A DNA stretch of 64,000 nucleotides from Narthecium ossifragum (taxonomy: Eukaryota; Streptophyta; Magnoliopsida; Dioscoreales; Nartheciaceae). The DNA lies in contig OY986972.1 in the NCBI GenBank assembly GCA_963920575.1, forward strand, positions 23,856,672 to 23,920,671, given 5' to 3'. Position 1 is the stretch's first letter. Every line of letters begins with the position of its first letter. Positions 55,640-64,000 of the stretch are shown here, piece after piece. The position numbers were made by a program, and so were the translations under genes. Under the pieces are notes generated by a model. The model made no database searches and was not told the DNA's origin. It was given only the letters and a program-made list of their open reading frames with translations.

Positions 55640-57068
55640 CATGGATGATGTCATGCGACATTTATAAGGGTAAAAAGGTCTGAGAAAATGGATTTTGACC
55701 TCGATTGTAAACGGAAAGCGGATTGATCCGAAATTATAAAATCAAAAGATGATTAGATTTAAAATGTAAAAAACTCACAAAAATACCCCATGTAATATAT
55801 CAAAAGATTGATTTGGTTTGAAGAGAAGAAAATATAGATCTCGTGACTGAACTTCAACGGAGCTTGATCGCGGGGAGGGTGCTTCGGAGCGCGGGGCCGA
55901 TGCATGATAGTTAACAGAAGCCTTTGAGACTGAGCATGTTACGTGGATGGTGCCTTTGACATCTATTATATAAGGAAGGACGGTTTTTGAAATGTCCCCC
56001 CTATAAAACATAAAGAGTGGTTAGGATTTGCCTACAAACACATCCAATGGCTGTGATTCCATGATCAGCTTTAAAATTCCCCCCAAAATTTCATCCCCAC
56101 CATAAACTCCCGCCCAAATTTCCTTCTCTCACCCGTAACCCGCCCACTCAAATTTTCTTCAGCTGAGAGAGAGAGTCCCATCCCTCTCTACCCCGTCCCG
56201 TCGCCCTTTACCCATCCCCGCCCCCTCTTCCTCTCCCCCGTCCCGTCCCCGCCCCCTCTCCCTCTCTCCCTCTCTCCCCTCCCCTCCCCGTCCCCTCTCC
56301 ACCTGCCATGCCCTCTCCAGCTTAGGACAGAGAGAGCGAATGGAGACAGGGAGCGGGTACCATAACCCATCCCTCCCCTTCATCTCCAACCCGCCGACCT
56401 CGCCAAAGCCGCCATCGACGCCGACCTCGCCCAGCCCGCCGACCTCGACCAAGCCGCCATCGACCACACCCCATGCCCCACGCCCCACGCCGCCGTCGAC
56501 CTGGCCCTACCTGCTGTCGAACACCGTCGACCTCTCCCAATCCGCCATCGACCACGCCCCGGCCGCCGCCGACCTCGCCCATCCCGCCATCGAGTTTTGA
56601 AATTTTTTGAAGAGAGAGAGAGAGGAGACGGGATGTGACTGAAAACCAGCCATCCTATCCCCTCTACTCATCTCCCAGCTCACCTTACCTATCAAACCCT
56701 CTCTTCCCTTTCCTCTCACACCCTCTCTTCCCTCTCTTCCCTCTCTTCCCGGCTCCCCGCGGATGGGTATGAGATCGGCGCTCAAGCCTCCGCCGGCGGC
56801 TGCATAGAAGGGGACGTAGACGAAGTGCAAGAGGTGGGAGAGGAGAGCAAGGGAGGAGACAGCCACCACGTCGCGCACACCACTCCTCGTCCTCCCATCT
56901 CGATCATCACCACCCTGGAGAAGACCGGTGGTCGCAGAGAAGCTCGACGTCTGGACGAAGCTCGGTCTCGACACCCAAGCGAGCTCGACGCGTTTGACGC
57001 CCTCCACGCACTTGGCGATCTCGACGAAGCCCCACCTCAGAGAAGCACGACGTCCTTGGCGTAGCAAC
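55640..57068. other. Low-complexity spacer up to the Athila-like LTR
   Basis: Contains CT-rich, GACCTCGCC-type and GGAGAGAG tracts at about 56160-56840. No conserved coding sequence was recognised; the open frames here are compositional. Confidence 0.5.
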
Positions 57069-58627
57069 TGACACGACTTGAAAAGTGTCGTTACCTTAAC
57101 AAGGACGCCAAAATTAGAAATTTATAATCAAACTACTAACTAACTACTTTATGGGTAGATAGTAGCAAGTCCGAGTCGGTCCACAGGGAAAACAGGATTA
57201 AGCCTAATTACCATGCATAGTTCTAAATCAAAAGTTAAGGAAGATAGATGATAGTTGGTCTTTTAAACTAAATTGGGAGAATAACAATAGAGAAAAGGCT
57301 AGGAAGTTCTAATCCGTAATCGAGAGCTATTTAGGCATTCCTAGGACAAGAGCAATTCAATGAGTTCAAGATGGTTTTCTAAAATTGATAGAAGATCGGC
57401 TAGGTCCACTATCACTCAACATAGATTCATTAGAAGCCTATGTCGGAATGAAGAACAAATCAGCGGATAATTGGCAGAAAAATAATCAAAGTGGTTCTAG
57501 CACTTTGAGATCGCCTAATCAACAATGATAAAGAATGCATTGTAGGTTACAATCATAGGTCTTAATGGTTCTAGCATTAAGGTAGTGGTTCTAGCACTCC
57601 TACAATCATAAGCTAGGGTTTAGAATCCAATCCAAAGATCTAACATGGTTCTAGCATGAAAGCAACTTGAACAAGTCCTAATCCTAGCCTCTAACATGCA
57701 ATACTCAGAACCAGCGATCGTAATCTCAGCGTAACTTTCACATCCGAACTCGAAACGAGGCGATTAAAGATTCGCTGGAAAGCTAAGACAGAGATCTACG
57801 ACTTTTTTGTTTTGAGTTTTCACAAAATCCGGCTGCAAACCCACGGAAAAACCGAGAAAAGACAGACCGAAATTAGGGCACAAAGAGCAAACAATACATT
57901 CACAATAATAAATATTACCAATAGATATAAACTCTGAAATCAATCCATTAAAACATCATAAAATACATGCTCTGATCCATAGGAAAACCGAAATAAACTC
58001 CCTATTACATCATAGAATTTCCTAGAATAAAGATTTAGCTACTCATCTTGAAGAGACGATCCATCGGGGAAGGTTGATGACGCGCTCCCGCCATGGATCT
58101 ATCTTCAAGATCTAACCCTAATGTTTATGGAGGAAGAAGAACCAAAGAAACACCCAGGAGGAGAGGAAAATTCGCCTATGGGTGGCTACCAAAAATCCTC
58201 TCCTAACACCTATTTATAGGCCTTAATAAAACCCTAACTCGGATTAGATCTCAGCCCTTTATTTTTCTCCCAGCATCAAATGAGATCGATCTCCATAGGG
58301 AAGAAGATCGATCTCCTTCGTTCTGCGAACACTGGATCTGGAATACGCCCGACCAAGATCGATCTCCTTCAGGATGAAGATCGATCTCCTTTGCTTCGAC
58401 TGGACCGCTTCTTGCTGGAATAATGAGATCGATCTTCTTTAGGATGCAGATCGATCTCCTTCACGCAGGATTGCCCAAATAACTTCGTTTTAGCACCAAA
58501 CTTGATCTAACCTTCGTTGAAGGCTCTTATACCTGAAATGCACAATAGACCATCAAAATAGTATTGCTCGGAGACTAACAGGACCTAGTTAAAGGGGCGA
58601 TTTGTGCACTTTTCACGCGTTATCACA
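57069..58627 (-). repeat. Athila-like 3' LTR
   Basis: A 1559-bp LTR ending GTGTCA on the minus strand. It contains three pairs of AGATCGATCT palindromes at 58283/58305, 58356/58378 and 58426/58448. The partner LTR lies beyond the window. Confidence 0.85.
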
Positions 58628-58638
58628 CCCCCCAACTT
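58628..58638 (-). promoter_or_regulatory. Polypurine tract
   Basis: AAGTTGGGGGG on the minus strand, directly abutting the LTR start. Confidence 0.85.
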
Positions 58639-61310
58639 GATCTTTGCTAGTCCTCGAGCAAAGCAAGATAAAAATAAACATAAAGCAGTAAACCTAACTA
58701 GCCACTTTCGTATGTCTCACGATTACACTTAGCATGTGTAACAAGCCTTTAAACCCCTGGGTGGCCCCAGTGGAGGAGTTATAGTCTCCTGAGGGTTTCC
58801 GGTGATGATACCCACAAACATCAATACATCCCCTTAACTATGCCATTAGAAATCCATCATAAGAATCATCAACTCTAATGCATGAATCAGAAATATTACC
58901 CATGAACGTACCCTTCAACTTCTAGTCACATAAAGATATAGCAAAGCAAAACATGCCGTAACATACTTCCAATACTTCAACATATTTACTCATAATCGAA
59001 AATAACTTTAACACTCCCGTGTGTGAATAGAGTTTCACATGCTTCTGAGTCTCCATTATATCCAAACATTCAACTATTCAAGATCACTATCCTGAGTCAG
59101 CATATATTTTCCACTTATCACATAACAATCTCTGTTCTCTTTTTTTTTTTTCAAGTAACTTCAACCGTTTTACGCGAACAGCACGCTGGCTAGGCACACT
59201 GCCCGGTTACTAAGTATGAAGTCGTTTTTTTCTTTTTTCTTTTTTTTCTCTCTTTTTTTTCTTTTCAGGTAATTCAACCGTTTTACGCGAACAACACGCT
59301 GGCTAGACACACTGCCCGGTTACTAAGTTGAACACCCTACTCTTTCAGACACATATACTTTTTGCGAACAGAGAATTGCATGTATTCATGTATTTTCTAT
59401 GACATGACAAAGAATTGTAAATCTATCCCAGTTTCAGGCTCAGAATCTAATTTCAACTCTTCGACATGTGAAAGTGAACATGTGCAGTAGGATATGTCAA
59501 GCTATTCTCAAATCATGGTAAAAGTGTTAAAGTATAGAAGTAATATCAGGCATTGTAAAAATTTACTGTCCCTTATATACCAGACGAGTATCAGAATAAT
59601 TCATAAAATAAATTTCTAAAACAAGCATCTTTGTCAATACACTCATAATTTCCTTCCTTTGGCACAACTCAAGGGATGTACAAAATGTGGTTACCTTAAA
59701 ATATTAAGCATGACTTTATAAATACCCCCCAACTTAAGCGGGTTTGTCCTCAAGCACGTAAATGAGGTAAGGGGTAGAGATAACCTGATGAAACATTGTT
59801 GTCATAAGCCTGGATAAAGTAGTATCCTTGGGGAGAGGTAAAACCATATGTGCCAATCAGAGTTAATCTTGAAGACGAAGCATGTTCGGAGCTTACATCC
59901 CTATGAAAGGCAGATCATAACAGCAGAAGCCTGGAGAAAATTAGAAGAAATACCCCGTGATCGCACAGAAGAAAATAATGGAATAAACATGTAAAATTAG
60001 AGAAAAATTGGGCAGCATCTCCTTTATTTATTCAATCAGCCCAAGGGCAGTACAAACATTCATTACACATTGACAGGAAAAGTAAACTACCCTATGCTTC
60101 CACCTGCATGAAAACAAGATTTAATCATAAGGACCATCACAAGATTACACATGCACATCGAACCAGGTATGCACACCCACAGTACCCACCCCAGAGTCCA
60201 AAATCCAGCAGCTATATAAGTTAATCCGGAGTCAAAGGATCCAGAGTGAGGCATAGCTGCAATAGATTTGTAGATTAGTTCAATCGATGAAAGATGAGAG
60301 ATCCCATAAGTGGAAGGATGAGATCGATCCCAAGGGGTAAGGAGATCGATCTCACATTCCCAGACTGAGAAGAATAATATTAACTGAGACGCAGGGGATG
60401 GTCGGATGGGGAGAAGGAAAGAAAGGAAGGTCAAAGAGGAAGAAGAAGGGAAGTTGAAGACTACGAAGGAAACAGGAATACGGAGGACACCGGCTTTGGT
60501 CGCCGGCGTCAGTGGTCGGAATCCATGGCGAAAGCCATGGGTTCCGCCGGTAGAGACACAGGAACTGAGAACGAAAAGTGAAACGGGAAGAAGGAAAAGA
60601 TGGAATCCGTACCGAATAATCCGTGGACGACTTGCAAGTGCAATCCTCGCTGAAACGCCGAAGAAATTGATCTCCACGTCGGCACTGGAGAAGATGCTCG
60701 AAGAACACACCCGAGGCTCTGGTTCGAAGTGGTGAAACACAAGGCTAATGCGTGTATAAATAGAGAACTCACTGCCTCTAAGAGAGGTAGATAGGCTTTA
60801 GGACACTTAGTCGGAATCGGAATTAAGGACAGAAGGAGGTAAGGAATTAAGGAAAGCCGGGTGTAAGGAAGGCGATGGAAGGCCGGCGGCCGGAGTTTGA
60901 GTTTGAGTCTGCTTGGTTGCTATGTTTCCTTTTTTTTATTTTTCAAGGATCCCGATAGAGATCGATCTCCAGGGGTAAGGAGATCGATCTGGCTAAGTCT
61001 ATCACCTAGGTACGTGATTGGTCCAAGAAGATCGATCTCCAAAGTCATGGAGATCGATCCCTTTTCTCCAGAACTGCAGAACCAGGGTGATTAACCTAGA
61101 TTCTGCCCTCAATCAGCATCTACTCACACTACCCCCAAGGTCTAAACATACAGCAACCATGCACACAGTGATAAAATAAAATAAAAAAAACGACAAAACT
61201 TACGAAAAGCAAATAAATAAATAAAGAGCAAGTAACTACTAGAAATCGATGGGTTGCCTCCCATCAAGCGCTTGGTTTAACGTCGCTAGCCCGACGAAGT
61301 TAACGACCGA
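58639..61310 (-). other. Non-coding 3' region of the Athila-like element
   Basis: 2.7 kb between the ORF stop and the polypurine tract. It includes GGTTGCCTCCCATCAAGCGC just after the ORF, three more AGATCGATC palindrome pairs (60321/60343, 60959/60981, 61029/61051) and a duplicated ~65-bp phrase at 59150-59335. No envelope-like ORF is recognised. Confidence 0.6.
59150..59335. repeat. Two-copy tandem repeat in the Athila-like 3' region
   Basis: TCAACCGTTTTACGCGAACA followed by CACGCTGGCTAG and ACACTGCCCGGTTACTAAGT occurs at about 59159-59216 and 59273-59328, separated by a T-rich spacer. Confidence 0.9.
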
Positions 61311-64000
61311 TCACTTATAATGTGACTCCGCCAATGTCATTGTCGGATCACGGTGGGGAGGATTTTCAATATAAGGTTTTAACCTATGACCCTTCACTTT
61401 AAAAATTGAGCCGGATTTAATATGACGGATTTTAATAATCCCGTGGGAAAGAGTCCGGTGCACGATGAATGGGCCGATCCACCCAGGCCTAGGCTTACCG
61501 GGGGATACCCTTAGTTTGGCCTTGAACAACCAAACTTTATCACCATCTTTAAAAATTCTCCGATGATTGAATTTAGGTGGCATAATCAAAGACGGTAAAC
61601 CTAGAGTCGAAGAAATATGAGGTCCAGGATCAATCGGAATTTTCTTCCAAGAAATCTTACATACCTCCGTGTATAAACTATCATTTCTCGCATCCTCAAC
61701 AAGATTAAGATTATTAACATCACAAATAGGTGAATCATCCTTCACAACTACCACTTCATCTTTCAACTCTGGAAAATCAACATTAAGATCTGGTAAAGCA
61801 TTTTTAACTATTATCTCATCATCGTCCAAGACAGCAACATCACATGGACGTTTATAACTTCCACTAAACACATCATCATCATCATCATGCACTATTTTAT
61901 TCACCTCCTCATCCACACACTTATCGATATCATCATCATTTATCATTGCGTTTATCCTGAAACAATCATCATCATATGCATGGCGTTTTGACGTATGAAA
62001 AATATTCAATTTCAATTCCATATTCCCAAAAGTAAGTGTCATAATACCATCCCTACAATTAATGCAAGCATTAGCTGTAGCTAAGAAAGGTCGACCAAGA
62101 ATTATAGGAACATTTTTCTTAGTTTGCAAGCTTGGTTCCATATCCAACACCACAAAATCCACAGGAAACACACATTGACCAACTTTAACTAGAACATCTT
62201 CAAGCACACCCCGTGGGGTTTTAATTGAACGATCAGCTAACTGAAGAGTCATAGCAGTGGGTTTAAGTTCTCCTGTACCAAACTTGGAATATAACGAATG
62301 AGGCATGAGATTCACGCTCGCTCCTAAATCAAGTAAAGCTCCATCAATCAAATGGTTTCCTATAGTGCAAGAAATAGTAGGAGTACCTGGATCTTTAAGT
62401 TTGGGAGGAATATCACTACGAAGGATTGAGCTTACTTGTTCAGTCAAGAAAATCTTTTTGGAAACATGAGATCTAGATCGACGCTTTTGAGTGCATAACT
62501 CTTTCAGAAATTTCGCATAAGACGGAATCTGTTTGATAGCATCCAACAGAGGAAGATTGATATGAACTTTTTTGAAAACTTCAACCATCTCATCAAGTTT
62601 AGAATTTTTAGAAGGACGTGAAGTCGGATCTACCAGGGCCTCAGGAAAAGGAATTTTCGGAACATAGGTTCTAGGATTCGGCTCAGGCGATGAAGTAGAA
62701 TCATGAGGAGCAGGAATTGAAGTTTTGGGTAACACCTCATCATTAGATGCATGCAAGTCTCTATCTAATGGAACTTGAGAAGTAGATGGAGCTGCACTGA
62801 GAGGTTGAGATGTAAGATCATGATCTGGACATTCCTCATCCGGTTTCTCAATATTAGCAAAGGTCTTACCACTACGAAGAGTCGTAACGGCTTGAACTTG
62901 TTCATGAGAAGACTCGATCAAATGTTGACCTCTAGGATTCGGAATAGGTTGACTCGGCAATGTACCTTCTTCCCTTTTTGACAAAGCGTTAGCTATTTGA
63001 CCCATTTGAGCTTCTAACTTAGCCAATGCTTGAGTATGAGAATGGAGTATTTTGGTATATTCATCCATAGCTGGACCTTGGTTCGGTTGGGAAAAAGAAG
63101 GTTGGTTTTGAGGTTGTTGAGGTAGCGGTGCTCCATATGACGTGCCTCCCCAAGGTTGATGCTGTTGAGATTGATATGGTCCTTGGGAAGGAAAATTTTG
63201 AGGAGGCTTATACTGAGGTTGGAATTTAGGAGGAAAACCCGGATTTTGATTGTTCCTAGGTGGTCTTGGATTAAAGGAATCAGGCTGCTGTCCAGGTGTT
63301 CTCCAAGAGAAATTTGGGTGATTGCGTAAACCAGGATTATAAGTATTAGAATATGGATCATACGCTGGTTTGGACTGATTATAAATCGCATTCACATGTT
63401 CCTGAACTAATTCAGGATATTGAGGAGCTAAATGACAATCTGTGGCATCGTGATCAGAATTTGAACATAAGAAACATACATCTGCAGTATAAGATGGCAT
63501 TGACGGATTTGAAGGATTTGAAGAATTTGAAGATACTACTTGGTTTGTAGTCTGAGTCAAAACTTGGTCAAGCTTCCTACTTAGAATATCTACTTGTTGG
63601 GTTAAACGAGTAGATTCATTTAATTCCAGGGTACCTCTAGGTCTAGCTTGATTGGGCGACTCTCGGGTATTCCTAGAAGATGAAGCATGGTGTTGGGAAT
63701 TCTCAGCTAATCTCTCAAAAAGCCTCCATGAATCATCAAGAGGATTCGTAATAAACACTCCTACACAGGCGGCATCAATAGTCATTTGGTGTCTCTCCTT
63801 AAGCCCATTATAAAAATTCTCTATGATAGCCCATTGAGGGAATTGATGGTGAGGACACTTCCTAAGGAGTTCCCTATATCTATCCCATGCTTCATGAAAA
63901 AGTTCATCATCAGCTTGCTTGAAGGATGAAATTTCTTTCCTAAGATCACTGGTCTTGGTAATTGGAAAGAATTTAGCAAGAAATTGGGTTTGAAGTTGAG
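61311..64000 (-). CDS. Gag-protease fused to integrase C-terminal tail (Athila-like), N-terminus outside window
   Basis: The frame is open from the window edge to the TAA/TAG-type stop at 61311, about 896 codons. The first part is the retrotransposon gag domain (QLQTQFLAKFFP, FKQADDELFHEAWDRYRELLRKCPHH, FYNGLKERHQ), then a CCHC knuckle (CFLCSNSDHDATDCH), a Pro/Gln/Asn-rich linker and the protease (LLDLGASVNLMPHSLY; ILGRPFLATANA). After a very acidic Asp-rich linker the protein ends with an integrase C-terminal GPF module (DKVWLFKAKLRV, GWIGPFIVHR, GSIFKVKGHRLKPY). RT, RNase H and the integrase zinc and DDE domains are missing without loss of frame. Confidence 0.9.
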   Translation of the reverse strand, partial: QLQTQFLAKFFPITKTSDLRKEISSFKQADDELFHEAWDRYRELLRKCPHHQFPQWAIIENFYNGLKERHQMTIDAACVGVFITNPLDDSWRLFERLAENSQHHASSSRNTRESPNQARPRGTLELNESTRLTQQVDILSRKLDQVLTQTTNQVVSSNSSNPSNPSMPSYTADVCFLCSNSDHDATDCHLAPQYPELVQEHVNAIYNQSKPAYDPYSNTYNPGLRNHPNFSWRTPGQQPDSFNPRPPRNNQNPGFPPKFQPQYKPPQNFPSQGPYQSQQHQPWGGTSYGAPLPQQPQNQPSFSQPNQGPAMDEYTKILHSHTQALAKLEAQMGQIANALSKREEGTLPSQPIPNPRGQHLIESSHEQVQAVTTLRSGKTFANIEKPDEECPDHDLTSQPLSAAPSTSQVPLDRDLHASNDEVLPKTSIPAPHDSTSSPEPNPRTYVPKIPFPEALVDPTSRPSKNSKLDEMVEVFKKVHINLPLLDAIKQIPSYAKFLKELCTQKRRSRSHVSKKIFLTEQVSSILRSDIPPKLKDPGTPTISCTIGNHLIDGALLDLGASVNLMPHSLYSKFGTGELKPTAMTLQLADRSIKTPRGVLEDVLVKVGQCVFPVDFVVLDMEPSLQTKKNVPIILGRPFLATANACINCRDGIMTLTFGNMELKLNIFHTSKRHAYDDDCFRINAMINDDDIDKCVDEEVNKIVHDDDDDVFSGSYKRPCDVAVLDDDEIIVKNALPDLNVDFPELKDEVVVVKDDSPICDVNNLNLVEDARNDSLYTEVCKISWKKIPIDPGPHISSTLGLPSLIMPPKFNHRRIFKDGDKVWLFKAKLRVSPGKPRPGWIGPFIVHRTLSHGIIKIRHIKSGSIFKVKGHRLKPYIENPPHRDPTMTLAESHYK

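Larger units (their letters stand above)
57069..64000 (-). mobile_element. Athila-like Ty3/Gypsy element lacking RT-INT core (TR-GAG type), 5' LTR outside window
   Basis: Minus-strand order from 64000 downward: gag, CCHC knuckle, protease, acidic linker and integrase C-terminal tail in one frame (to 61311); long non-coding region; polypurine tract 58628-58638; 3' LTR 58627-57069. The LTR start on the minus strand, TGTGATAACGCGTGAAAAG, and the AAGTTGGGGGG tract are typical of Athila-related elements. The RT, RNase H and integrase catalytic core are absent, so it would need proteins in trans. Confidence 0.88.

Noticed and set aside
60087..60740. 217-codon minus-strand ORF as an Athila envelope-like gene
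   Set aside because: No conserved region, signal or membrane pattern convincing enough; overlapping ORFs are present on the other strand.

Overview
The window is nuclear DNA from a flowering plant. Every recognisable host gene is a plant nuclear gene with spliceosomal introns (PsbQ, a PsbQ-like NDH subunit, a DUF1218 wall/lignin protein, histone H2A, Hsp20, DUF247, XTH). The rest is typical plant repeat content: Mutator, CACTA, Copia, Athila-type Gypsy, L1-type LINEs and an integrated caulimovirid. GC-rich first exons (PsbQ, Hsp20) hint at a monocot, but I cannot name the species.

Layout. 1-4.7 kb: the 3' part of a PsbQ-like NDH subunit gene, then PSBQ on the same strand with a G-box/I-box promoter, then a frameshifted mitochondrial ribosomal protein L28 gene on the minus strand. 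4.8-11 kb: an apparently intact Mutator-like element with near-identical long TIRs, a 9-bp target duplication, a four-exon transposase and a convergent GRF-zinc-finger gene. 12-17.7 kb: a gene island with a small conserved protein, Hsp20, DUF1218 and histone H2A. 17.7-21.2 kb: AT-rich repeats, purine/pyrimidine tracts and a decayed RING-finger fragment.

21.2-46.7 kb is a tandem segmental duplication. Each unit carries only the last exon of an XTH gene followed by a DUF247 gene on the minus strand. Unit 1 (21234-32997) has a Copia element in the XTH exon, a 2.1-kb foreign LTR nested inside that Copia, a deleted DUF247 pseudogene and a LINE. Unit 2 (32998-46706) has a 200-bp assembly gap, an endogenous caulimovirid with a florendovirus-like two-ORF layout, a fold-back Mutator-like element, two LINE insertions and an intact two-exon DUF247 gene whose intron holds a MITE. 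The paired units give empty-site evidence for several insertions.

46.7-53.5 kb is a LINE split by a 4.8-kb non-autonomous CACTA element that has captured exons of a universal stress protein and of asparaginyl-tRNA synthetase. 54-57 kb is GC-rich minisatellite and low-complexity DNA. 57.1-64 kb is a minus-strand Athila-like element in which gag and protease are fused in frame to the integrase C-terminal tail, with the RT, RNase H and integrase core missing.

The least expected pattern is a pair of GATCGATC palindromes set 21-22 bp apart. It recurs about a dozen times in the nested LTR and the Athila-like element, and a GGATCGATCC version occurs in the Copia LTRs. All coordinates, exon junctions and mismatch counts were read by eye; no alignment or database search was run.
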